Source: an uncultured bacterium (GTDB taxonomy: Bacteria > Patescibacteriota > Andersenbacteria > UBA10190 > CAIZMI01). From it: 48,874 nucleotides of DNA. The position numbers and the translations under genes were made by a program. Under the pieces are notes generated by a model, which searched no databases, had not been told where the DNA came from, and saw only the letters and a list, made by a program, of their open reading frames with translations. The DNA is taken from contig CAIZMI010000018.1 of NCBI GenBank assembly GCA_903934015.1, positions 1 to 48,874 of the forward strand, read 5' to 3'. Positions within the stretch are counted from its first letter, which is position 1; each line of letters starts with the position of its first letter. Positions 1 to 6,199 of this stretch are shown here, piece by piece.

Positions 1-122
1 CTCGCCACATGCGAGAAAAACATGCTCCGGCGTTCAACTCCCACATGCGAGGCAAGCAGTTGCCTCGCACATCTCTCACGCAATAAAAACAGCCGGCATA
101 AAGCCGGCCATTTTTATTGGTG
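1..122. repeat. Mosaic hairpin repeat, copy A (with terminator-like hairpin)
   Basis: Nearly identical to 1202-1323, differing at only a few bases. It contains a TGCGAGGCA/TGCCTCGCA hairpin, a GTTCAACTCCCAC string that also occurs in the tmRNA T-arm, and a GCCGGC-ataaa-GCCGGC hairpin followed by TTTTT that could terminate plus-strand transcription. The window starts inside this copy, so its left end is unknown. From here to 277 I see no convincing gene, only an 18-codon ORF at 131-187. Confidence 0.8.
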
Positions 123-276
123 GAGAAAGCATGTCTATTTTGGAACTCGATTATGCAGGAAACCGGCGTGTTTTGGAGGATAATTAACGAAAAAATAACT
201 GGTGATTAAATTCTGGTTTGACGCTTTGAAATTTCAACCTTAAATACCAGTTTTTCTTTTTGAAAAATGTGCAATT

Positions 277-924
277 TCAGTTAGCCCCGGCTAAAAATAC
301 AAAATAAAACACAAGAACAATTATTATGGTTATATTTGTTATTATTTGAGCAATAAAAAGAATCCGAAATCTATTTTTGATTATCCTAAGACATACCACC
401 GGCACCAAAAACGCCAGAATAATCGCTGTGATTGTAATTATTACATTTTTCAAGAACGACGTTGCAATTAGGATGAATAAACCATAGATGACTGGCGACA
501 ACAATATTCCCATAACTACCTGAAACACCTTTCGCGCCATAGAATAAGTATGATAAGAATTTATTTCAGGAATATGTGTTGTTTCCCGCAGATACTTATT
601 AAAGAATTTATTACAAAAAATATAAAATATTAGGGTTGCAAATATAACAATCAGAAAGAAACCCACTTCCACAGCAACTAGAAAAAAACTATTAGATTGC
701 TTTATTGCAAGAATGAAAAAAACCACAACCAAAGAAAATGCAAACGAAATTCCAAATGAAACCACTGAGTAGACGATTGCTTTCCCTTTGTTTGCCGTTT
801 CATATTTAGACCAGGTATTCCTTGCAAATACTAAATTATACTGCCAAACAAAGGCAATAAATGGTAGAACACATGCAATAATAATCAGGAGTAAGGGTAT
901 GAGTACAAGAGCAATTATTCCCAT
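277..924 (-). CDS. Hypothetical multi-pass membrane protein
   Basis: 215 residues, mostly hydrophobic, with about five to six predicted membrane segments. The first is at residues 3-28 and further ones lie around 50-75, 80-105, 135-155, 160-180 and 190-213. Between segments there are short basic loops. I recognise no catalytic motif or family. The 44-residue membrane ORF at 935-1069 lies just upstream on the same strand, so the two probably form one small operon. Codon use is AT-rich like the core genes of this window. The ATG at 924 is the first in frame and puts a hydrophobic stretch directly at the N-terminus, as expected for a membrane protein. Confidence 0.6.
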   Translation of the reverse strand: MGIIALVLIPLLLIIIACVLPFIAFVWQYNLVFARNTWSKYETANKGKAIVYSVVSFGISFAFSLVVVFFILAIKQSNSFFLVAVEVGFFLIVIFATLIFYIFCNKFFNKYLRETTHIPEINSYHTYSMARKVFQVVMGILLSPVIYGLFILIATSFLKNVIITITAIILAFLVPVVCLRIIKNRFRILFIAQIITNITIIIVLVFYFVFLAGAN

Positions 925-934
925 ATTGTGTCAA

Positions 935-1069
935 TTATAATACAGCCCCATACATCATAAATTCCACCAATGAAATAACAACAAAAAAAAGTGCTACCGA
1001 AACTACTCCCGCGATTGCTCCGTGAACAATACCGATAAACTGCGGTGATAAGTATCTTTTTGTATCCAT
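935..1069 (-). CDS. Small single-span membrane protein (44 aa), too short for the ORF track
   Basis: ATG at 1069 to TAA at 935. The product starts MDTKRYLSPQF, followed by a continuous hydrophobic span of about 25 residues and a short tail. Its stop lies 10 bp before the start of the 215-residue membrane protein, which suggests co-transcription. The overlapping track ORF 915..1124 is a shadow in another frame. Function unknown. Confidence 0.5.
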   Translation of the reverse strand: MDTKRYLSPQFIGIVHGAIAGVVSVALFFVVISLVEFMMYGAVL

Positions 1070-1201
1070 TTAATTCATTATAACAGTTTCTATTTTTCAC
1101 AACAAACAAAAAAAATGGTTGCAAACCTGCAGATCGCAGGAATTAACCTTAACTAAAATTTTCTTCCGAAAAATCGGCCTGGCCACCGCCTCGCCGTTTT
1201 T

Positions 1202-1323
1202 CTCGCCGAATGCGAGAAAAACATGCTCCGGCGTTCAACTCCCACATGCGAGGCAGGCAGTTGCCTCGCACATCTCTCACGCAATAAAAACAGCCGGCAT
1301 AAAGCCGGCCATTTTTATTGGTG
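1202..1323. repeat. Mosaic hairpin repeat, copy B, with related degenerate modules to 1527
   Basis: Direct repeat of 1-122. Just upstream (1138-1200) and again at 1480-1545 lie two diverged copies of another block, of the form (A/G)GGAATT..CC.....CTAAA.TTTTCTT. At 1180-1240 a hairpin GTTTTTCTCG/CGAGAAAAAC sits between GGCCACCGCCTC and CTCCGGCG. At 1410-1440 a different hairpin (GTTTTAAAACATG/CATGTTTTAAAAC) sits between similar flanks. The track ORFs 1119..1328, 1149..1355 and 1318..1563 are translations of these repeats and are not supported as genes. Confidence 0.75.
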
Positions 1324-1527
1324 AATAACATGGTGGGAATTCCACTCACCCGCAAAAACCCGCTCGCTTTGCTCGAAGGATTTTTGCTCCTTCGCGGCCA
1401 CGGCGTTTTAAAACATGAAGCAGTTCATGTTTTAAAACTTCAGTTCAACTCCCACACGCAAGATGGCGGGAATTGGCCTCGGCTAAAGTTTTCTTTAGAA
1501 ATTTTGTCTGATCATGCCCTCGCGGTT

Positions 1528-1797
1528 TTATGTGACTGGCAATTTATATTCGCCACTTATTAATTTTTCCTTTTTCTTTCTAGTCCACCCCTTCACCTGT
1601 ATTTCTCTTTTTCTAGCAGTAGATTGATCTAGTATTTTATCCGATGTATATACCAAAACAAACGGCCCTTGATTAACGGCCATTCTCGAACCTCTACCGT
1701 TGTTATGATCCTCGATTCGTCGATTTGGTTCAGTTGTTATACCAACGTAATAACGACCCGTTCTTGCTTTGGCGATATATAAGTACCAATCAGACAC
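1528..1797 (-). CDS. GIY-YIG nuclease family protein (YhbQ/UPF0213-like)
   Basis: 89 residues, the usual size of stand-alone GIY-YIG domains. The signature is at the N-terminus: WYLYI at residues 4-8 and YYVGIT at 17-22. It is followed by the conserved Arg of the RRIEDHN segment and a Lys-rich C-terminal part (KREIQVKGWTRKKK). The family is related to UvrC/SLX1 endonuclease domains; the cellular role of short members is poorly known. The start is GTG at 1797. A TATAAT box (1804-1809, minus) lies only 6 nt upstream, so the mRNA is probably leaderless. The C-terminus runs into a degenerate repeat module. Confidence 0.85.
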   Translation of the reverse strand: MSDWYLYIAKARTGRYYVGITTEPNRRIEDHNNGRGSRMAVNQGPFVLVYTSDKILDQSTARKREIQVKGWTRKKKEKLISGEYKLPVT

Positions 1798-1874
1798 AAG
1801 TCAATTATAACAAATAGCTCTTCGACTCGTTTCGCTCTGACGAAACTCGCTCAGAGTTCTTCGATTCAAAGTGC

Positions 1875-1906
1875 AAAAATACTTCACACGCTTGTGAAGT
1901 ATTTTT
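1875..1906 (-). terminator. Terminator downstream of tmRNA
   Basis: AAAAATACTTCAC / GTGAAGTATTTTT hairpin, 13 bp with a short loop, ending in a T run on the minus strand. It lies about 50 nt past the tmRNA 3' end. A second GC-rich hairpin (GTCCCGCC-ttt-GGCGGGAC) lies between the two. Confidence 0.75.
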
Positions 1907-1953
1907 GGGTTTACTCTGAGTGAGTCCCGCCAAAGGCGGGACGAATCGAAGAG

Positions 1954-2350
1954 TGGAGATGGTGGGAGTTGAACCCACGTCCAATGAGACGCGATAGACT
2001 TATTCTACAAGTTTAGTCTTCCATTATTTTGACGATCTTGAGATAACTGGAAAACAAAGAATCCCAATAACCGTTTGGCAGTGCAAGAGTCGAATTAGTT
2101 TCTGCTAAAGCAAACTAATCCCTAGCCCTTAAATGACACCGGAACAATTCCCCAGGGCAGAGAAAATCCGATGGCTTCCGTTATTAAGCGAAAGCTGGTG
2201 CAAATGAAGGCGCGATCACCGAAGCGAAAGCGTTCTTCACCTGCGTAAAGACGTTTGCATGTCTTGAATGCAGAATGATATTTACGAGCGCATCCTGCGC
2301 GCTCGACTTGCTAAGAATATTTTGACCCACTGTCGATGCCTGGCATCCCC
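1954..2350 (-). ncRNA. ssrA: tmRNA (transfer-messenger RNA)
   Basis: The 5' end GGGGATG pairs with the 3' CATCTCC + A, and the 3' part carries the T-arm GTGGGTTCAACTCCCAC. CCA is not encoded. The RNA rescues stalled ribosomes with SmpB. The internal tag frame starts at the resume codon GCA (2256-2258) and ends at tandem TAA TAA (2181-2186). I read it as ANVFTQVKNAFASVI + APSFAPAFA, 24 encoded residues. That is long compared with the E. coli tag, and it ends in Ala-Phe-Ala instead of Leu-Ala-Ala. The promoter lies about 37 nt upstream of the mature 5' end, leaving a leader that RNase P would remove. Confidence 0.95.
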
Positions 2351-2386
2351 AAGTTGCTGGTCGTTTTGTGAATGATCAGTGGCGAA

Positions 2387-2415
2387 ATTGTACTCTTTTT
2401 TAAGGCTTTTGTCAA
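2387..2415 (-). promoter_or_regulatory. tmRNA promoter
   Basis: TTGACA (2410-2415) and TACAAT (2387-2392) on the minus strand with an exact 17-nt spacer. Confidence 0.8.
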
Positions 2416-2442
2416 CGTTCAAAAAACACAACTCCCCTGCAT

Positions 2443-2471
2443 TTGACATGAACATTTAATTACATTATAGT
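2443..2471 (+). promoter_or_regulatory. Promoter of the 2516 gene
   Basis: TTGACA (2443-2448), 17-nt spacer, TATAGT (2466-2471). It is divergent from the tmRNA promoter and about 45 nt upstream of the ATG. Confidence 0.75.
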
Positions 2472-2515
2472 TTGTAGTCAGCTTGTTTCTTTCACCACCC
2501 TCTGTGAGGACAAAT

Positions 2516-2815
2516 ATGAAGCCAAAAATTTTGATCGAATTCCACGGAATTGAAAACTACGAGGACGTAGTGGCCCACAAGATACGGCCAGGATTTACAC
2601 AGCTTCTGCGTGAACACCGCGATTTTTTTCCCGTAGGTATCGACGTTGACGTCGAATTCTTCCTGAACCCAGTGGAGCGAATTACCATCAGTGGCACTCG
2701 TTCGCCAAGACAATTCCTACGTCTTGTCTGTCGTGCATTCAACGGGCATCGACTGATTGTCGAGATGCTCGAGAGTCTAAATCTTGAGGTTCAGGTACTA
2801 CACCTGGATACCTAG
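2516..2815 (+). CDS. Hypothetical protein (99 aa)
   Basis: I chose the ATG at 2516 over the track start at 2483, because the promoter -10 is at 2466-2471 and a GAGGA Shine-Dalgarno sits just before 2516. The product starts MKPKILIEFHG. It looks like a small alpha/beta protein with alternating strands (ILIEFHG, VDVEFFL, RITISGT, VQVLHL) and a helix RQFLRLVCRAFNGHRLIVEML. I recognise no family. It is a complete cassette with its own promoter, ribosome site and terminator (2859-2887). Confidence 0.7.
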   Translation: MKPKILIEFHGIENYEDVVAHKIRPGFTQLLREHRDFFPVGIDVDVEFFLNPVERITISGTRSPRQFLRLVCRAFNGHRLIVEMLESLNLEVQVLHLDT

Positions 2816-2858
2816 AAGGAACCCCAAGGATCGTCTCTGCGATGACCCTACCCATCCT

Positions 2859-2887
2859 GCCCACAGAAACCTGTGGGCTTTTTTATT
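2859..2887 (+). terminator. Intrinsic terminator
   Basis: GCCCACAG-aaac-CTGTGGGC followed by TTTTTTATTT. Confidence 0.9.
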
Positions 2888-2889
2888 TA

Positions 2890-2918
2890 TTGACAAACTA
2901 CTTCTATGTGACTATATT
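2890..2918 (+). promoter_or_regulatory. Promoter of the 3013 gene
   Basis: TTGACA (2890-2895), 17-nt spacer, TATATT (2913-2918), starting right at the T tail of the preceding terminator. Confidence 0.75.
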
Positions 2919-3012
2919 GTCACCCGTTGTTCCTTTTCAAAGCGTCGTTTAGAAAATTGCGAAATTCTTTACGACCCACCATTTTTCGCAAAAAAGCATG
3001 AGGTTTCCAATC

Positions 3013-3645
3013 ATGACGAGAGTGTTTGATACAGCAGGCTTCAAGAAAGCAATCAAGGACAACGCGCAACGACTCTTAGTCGATGATGATGTTCTTAATC
3101 AACTTCCCATCCTTTGGCTTCAACTCAACAGACAAAAGATCCGCAGACCAAGCCAAACGTTACTAAGACTTTTGCAATCCGCGGTACATGAACCAATCAG
3201 TGACGATGCGAATACGGCAACTTTTACTAACAACGAGATAAGGTTTTTTGTGCGCATCGAAGGTACAAACTATCGTATCACTGAAATCGAAAGCGCGCGT
3301 GCTAAACCTCTTCCTCACCAAGACCTGTCCGAAATGAATATTAATCGGGTAGGTTTCCCGGACCATCTCGTGCATCAGTTTGTCATCGATTTTTGGACTT
3401 GCTACAAAAAAAATCCGAGGAACGTGATAAGAGAAGCGCGCCGACTACTTGCGGATACCAGAAGGTACCGCGTATGGGTCAGAAGAAAGACGAGTCCAAC
3501 AAGTCACAAAGTTTCACAATTAGGAAAAGGAAAATACCTATATTTTCGGTCCGATCTTTGGAATTTTGTGATCATGAAACAAGACAACAAATTCGTAGTA
3601 ATTCTGGTTTCGCCGGTTTTCGATGATATCAATCAGATACCTTAA
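3013..3645 (+). CDS. Hypothetical protein (210 aa)
   Basis: The start at 3013 (MTRVFDTAGFKKAI) is preferred to 2998 because a GAGG lies 9-10 nt upstream of it. The product is basic and rich in Arg. It appears to have an N-terminal helical part (residues 1-60), a middle part with strands (IRFFVRIEGTNYRITEIES) and a C-terminal basic region (ARRLLADTRRYRVWVRRK) before a final beta segment (KYLYFRSDLWNFVIM). I recognise no family. It is flanked by its own promoter and by a terminator at 3667, so it is another single-gene cassette. Confidence 0.65.
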   Translation: MTRVFDTAGFKKAIKDNAQRLLVDDDVLNQLPILWLQLNRQKIRRPSQTLLRLLQSAVHEPISDDANTATFTNNEIRFFVRIEGTNYRITEIESARAKPLPHQDLSEMNINRVGFPDHLVHQFVIDFWTCYKKNPRNVIREARRLLADTRRYRVWVRRKTSPTSHKVSQLGKGKYLYFRSDLWNFVIMKQDNKFVVILVSPVFDDINQIP

Positions 3646-3666
3646 GGCCAAAGAAAGCCATCACAA

Positions 3667-3693
3667 CCGTCTTTTCATGAGACGGCTTTTTAT
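3667..3693 (+). terminator. Intrinsic terminator
   Basis: CCGTCT-tttcatg-AGACGG-C followed by TTTTTATTT. Confidence 0.85.
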
Positions 3694-3789
3694 TTGCAAA
3701 ACAAAACACTGCATGCTACACAATGACTGGTGGTTATGCATATTTTACTTACCACGCCGGAGGGCTTTCCCATTAACGGTGTTTCTCAT

Positions 3790-3961
3790 GTTGAATCTTG
3801 AGAACGTCGGTAAACGATTCAATAGTAAAAATTCGCTTCACGTTTTGGACAACATATCATTAACCGTTAAACCGGGAGAGTTTGTATGCATTATCGGACC
3901 CAGCGGTTGCGGGAAAACTATTCTACTTCACAGTGGTACTAAGAGTTTGGTCGTGTATTAG
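3790..3961 (+). pseudogene. ABC transporter ATP-binding protein, N-terminal fragment
   Basis: From ATG 3790 the frame reads like the start of a nitrate/sulfonate/taurine-type importer ATPase: ..NISLTVKPGEFVCIIGPSGCGKT, ending in the Walker A motif. About seven codons later it loses the family sequence and stops at 3959. No Q-loop, signature motif, Walker B or H-loop remains. The next frame (3943-4077) is the end of a permease of the same transporter class, so one internal deletion appears to have removed most of both genes. Confidence 0.8.
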
Positions 3962-4077
3962 CTGGTATCATCACGATTGCCGTTATTGGCATTCTTGTTG
4001 AACAACTAGTTTTTAATCCCCTTGAAAAGTTAACGGTACAACGTTGGGGTATGGCTGATACCGCGGACAACCTTTAG
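3943..4077 (+). pseudogene. ABC transporter permease, C-terminal fragment
   Basis: Directly after a TAA the frame reads EFGRVLAGIITIAVIGILVE.. followed by QLVFNPLEKLTVQRWGM and a stop at 4077. This resembles the last membrane helix and tail of nitrate/taurine-type ABC permeases (TauC/SsuC/NrtB-like). It has no start codon of its own. It joins the truncated ATPase in a different frame, consistent with a deletion junction near 3935-3943. Confidence 0.75.
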
Positions 4078-4193
4078 AGTCAAAAATAATTTTACCCCCC
4101 CCTCCCTCTTGAAATAAATCAAATTATCTTTTACATTGCTGTAACAGAAACAAAAAGTATGTTCTATAATTCAGAAACAAAAGGAGTCAATCC

Positions 4194-4511
4194 ATGTCCA
4201 AGAGAGCAAAAGCACTGAAAAAACAGCAACGAATGGCAGAAAAAAAGGCTCACGGGCGAAACCACCAGAGACATATTCGATACGGTAAATTTGCGACTAC
4301 CGCAGATTCCACCCCACCGAGCACCAACGGCGAACCAGCACATTCCGGCAAAACAAATGGACGCTTCTCGAAAACAGGACAGACAAAAGCCCAAAAGAAC
4401 CGCCTTGGCAAAGGAAAACCCGCCGAAGGACATGCCGCCTCTTATGGCTCAAGAACAACCCGTTCCACTCTTGGAAGCACAAGTTTCTTTGGGGGGGGCT
4501 GGCGGTTTTAG
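4194..4511 (+). CDS. Small highly basic hypothetical protein (105 aa)
   Basis: AAAGGAG lies 7 nt before the ATG and TATAAT (4165-4170) lies upstream. The product is very basic and low in hydrophobic residues: MSKRAKALKKQQRMAEKKAH, then a Ser/Thr/Gly/Pro-rich middle and a Gly-rich end (FFGGGWRF). It is probably disordered and may bind nucleic acid, but that is only inferred from composition. The overlapping track ORFs 4291..4530 and 4164..4433 are shadows. A likely terminator (ACGCC..GGCGT + T run) follows at 4519-4549. Confidence 0.6.
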   Translation: MSKRAKALKKQQRMAEKKAHGRNHQRHIRYGKFATTADSTPPSTNGEPAHSGKTNGRFSKTGQTKAQKNRLGKGKPAEGHAASYGSRTTRSTLGSTSFFGGGWRF

Positions 4512-4518
4512 TACCATC

Positions 4519-4549
4519 ACGCCAACGTAACCGCGCCGGCGTTTTTTTT
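4519..4549 (+). terminator. Probable terminator
   Basis: ACGCC..GGCGT short stem followed by eight T. The stem is short, so confidence is moderate. Confidence 0.5.
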
Positions 4550-4610
4550 ATTTGACACCTTGCTTGAAATAATATTAGGTTATAATCCTAATCAATTTTT
4601 ATAAAAAACC

Positions 4611-4730
4611 ATGTGTGATAATTGCAAAAAAGACGAAAAAGAAGTGAAAGACGCAACACCAGCCGACCACGAATGTAAGTGTGGTCAGCACGAAGAAAAA
4701 AAGTGCGACTGCGAGTGTTGCGAGAAATAA
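4611..4730 (+). CDS. Cys-rich 39-aa protein, metallothionein-like
   Basis: ATG 4611 to TAA 4730. There are eight Cys and two His in 39 residues: CDNC near the N-terminus, ECKCGQH in the middle, and KCDCECC at the C-terminus, with many Lys/Glu/Asp and no hydrophobic core. The pattern suggests metal (Zn, Cu or Cd) binding, as in bacterial metallothioneins, but I cannot assign it to a named family. TATAAT at 4581-4586 lies 24 nt upstream and the gene has its own strong terminator. It is too short for the ORF track. Confidence 0.65.
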   Translation: MCDNCKKDEKEVKDATPADHECKCGQHEEKKCDCECCEK

Positions 4731-4738
4731 TCACGATA

Positions 4739-4764
4739 AAAACCGGCTTTATGGCCGGTTTTTT
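4739..4764 (+). terminator. Intrinsic terminator of the Cys-rich gene
   Basis: AACCGGC-tttatg-GCCGGTT followed by TTTT. Confidence 0.9.
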
Positions 4765-4826
4765 GCATCCGACAAAAAACTGAACGGATAAAAAAATTTG
4801 AATAACTACTCACCCGCCTGAAAGTT

Positions 4827-4946
4827 CGTCATCGCGAGCCTTCGGCCATTGTTTGTTTTGCCGTCTGGCGGAGGACCGACGCGTCAATCTCATAGAGATT
4901 TTGAATCGGGAGATTGCTTCGGCCCTGAAAGGCCTCGCAAAGACGT
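4827..4946. repeat. Dispersed repeat of the CGTCATTGCGAG type
   Basis: Begins CGTCATCGCGAGCC, contains GAGATTGCTTCGGCCCTGAA, and ends GGCCTCGCAAAGACG. Related, more decayed copies lie at 34583-34685 and 46401-46476. Palindromic elements built on CATTGCGAGG...GCAATCTC are common dispersed repeats in many bacteria. The track ORFs 4849..5172 and 4853..5083 are translations of this repeat and the next element, not genes. Confidence 0.7.
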
Positions 4947-5006
4947 CGTTTATTCGAGTACTTTCAGATATCAGACGGATGATGAGTTTACAAGTTTATG
5001 TACGCG

Positions 5007-5180
5007 CTCACAGGTTAAGGAAAGAAACAAATCGTCGCGTTCACTCCCGAAGTGGTGCCGAGGCACTTCTTCGGGAGTGGTAGAAGGTTTGCGTCGACGC
5101 GAACCGTCGTCCACGTCGGAGGAAGTGCAAGCATGCACCACCTCCGACGTGATTACTGCGAAAAAACCTTAACCTGTGAG
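5007..5180. repeat. Three-way-junction inverted-repeat element, copy 1
   Basis: Outer 14-bp perfect inverted repeat CTCACAGGTTAAGG (5007-5020) / CCTTAACCTGTGAG (5167-5180). Inside are two hairpins: CACTCCCGAA/TTCGGGAGTG (5042-5079) and CACGTCGGAGG/CCTCCGACGTG (5112-5151, with an inner GTGCA/TGCAC). The outer arm ends exactly 18 bp before the -35 box of the next gene. A second copy is at 45063-45204. Function unknown; it could act as DNA cruciform, mobile palindrome or RNA. Confidence 0.75.
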
Positions 5181-5198
5181 TAGTTGCAAATTTGACCA

Positions 5199-5227
5199 TT
5201 GACAAAATTAACAAATTACTCCACAAT
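5199..5227 (+). promoter_or_regulatory. Promoter of the 5281 gene
   Basis: TTGACA (5199-5204), 17-nt spacer, CACAAT (5222-5227). It starts 18 bp after the inverted-repeat element. Confidence 0.55.
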
Positions 5228-5280
5228 ACACAGTCGGTTGTTGTTTGAATTAAGACTATTTCAACGGGAGTATCTTGAGA

Positions 5281-5726
5281 TGGAAAATAGTAAAGGTAAC
5301 GGTATCAGTTTCTTCACATTAATCATTGTCGGATTAGTTGTGATGATTATTGTTTCCACAAGTTCTGACCAATACAAACGCTTCACAAGCCCGCTTGCCG
5401 GCAAAAAAGTGTACACGGCAAAAACAGGTGAAAGGCTCGCAGGCATAAACGCCAATGTCGTCCTCATTCCACGAAAAAGCGACGACCCAAAACCGGGATT
5501 CTGGCTCTCCAACGGCAAAGAAGAAATCTGGAAGCGTTGCGAGTGGTCGGATTACGAATCACCCGTGAAAAGCCAACCCGAAGGCGGAAAAGAAGCTAAA
5601 CAGCCTCAAAAACACACCTTCGGAAAGTTGCGCCTCGAAAAAGGTTGGGGGGACTGCTACATCTACGTCACGGACTTGGTTGTCGAAAAAGACAATACAG
5701 TAACGATCAAGTACTGCGTGGAATAA
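5281..5726 (+). CDS. Membrane-anchored hypothetical protein (148 aa)
   Basis: I chose the ATG at 5281, not 5199, because the promoter overlaps the longer version and GGGAG lies 9 nt upstream of 5281. The product starts MENSKGNG, then one membrane helix at about residues 10-28, then an extracytoplasmic domain with two late Cys (DCYIYV, KYCVE) and charged loops. The orientation suggests a signal anchor with an outside domain. No family recognised. It is a single-gene cassette with its own terminator at 5760. Confidence 0.65.
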
Positions 5727-5759
5727 GCATTGTTCCAGTAGTCTAAAAATATCCTGTCC

Positions 5760-5786
5760 CCGCTTCCTCACCGAAGCGGTTTTTTA
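5760..5786 (+). terminator. Intrinsic terminator
   Basis: CCGCTTC-ctcacc-GAAGCGG followed by TTTTTT. Confidence 0.9.
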
Positions 5787-5866
5787 ATATCACCACAATT
5801 TTTATAATCCCAATTGACACTTTTTCACCCATTGGAATACACTTCTTTTTATCGCACATTGAAAAC

Positions 5867-6031
5867 TTGGAGAGGGACGGAAAAAGCCTGTGGGCACACA
5901 TCTCTATTCCGCAGTATGGAGAAGCGCGCTTAACAGGAATACCCGTCAGGAGCAACGATCCCAATAACGACGGACCAACAAGAAAAGCCATTCTTATCCA
6001 CAAAGATCACACCCACTTTCGCGTGAAATAA
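5867..6031 (+). pseudogene. Small ORF remnant without a canonical start codon
   Basis: The open frame from about 5787 to TAA 6031 contains a protein-like stretch: SLWAHISIPQYGEARLTGIP followed by VRSNDPNNDGPTRKAILIHK. No ATG or GTG lies in frame. The only usual alternative is TTG at 5867, which has no ribosome site. A GGAGAGGG precedes a CTG (5888) by about 12 nt. A TTGACA at 5814 and a terminator at 6118 frame it like the other cassettes. I read it as a cassette whose start codon was lost, or one that uses CTG. Confidence 0.45.
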
Positions 6032-6117
6032 GAAAGGTTTTTCTAGGCTTGCCACGTCGGCAGGATCCCACAATTTCGCTCCGCCAAGGTTATTCGCCCC
6101 TCTCTTTTAAACAATCG

Positions 6118-6142
6118 ACTCTCGTTCCAACGAGAGTTTTTT
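6118..6142 (+). terminator. Intrinsic terminator
   Basis: ACTCTCGT-tcca-ACGAGAGT followed by TTTTT. Confidence 0.85.
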
Positions 6143-6143
6143 A

Positions 6144-6171
6144 TTAAAAAAAAGCTGGTACTTAAACCAGC
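6144..6171 (-). terminator. Terminator downstream of the 6200 gene
   Basis: On the minus strand GCTGGT-ttaagt-ACCAGC followed by eight T. Confidence 0.8.
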
Positions 6172-6199
6172 GGAGTCATACCAGCGAACGGTATTTGTC

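Noticed and set aside
131-187. 18-codon ORF with GGAG upstream
   Set aside because: Too short and next to a repeat border; no supporting context.
4849-5172. Plus-strand ORFs over the repeat and inverted-repeat element
   Set aside because: They translate palindromic DNA; start and stop are arbitrary and there is no ribosome site.
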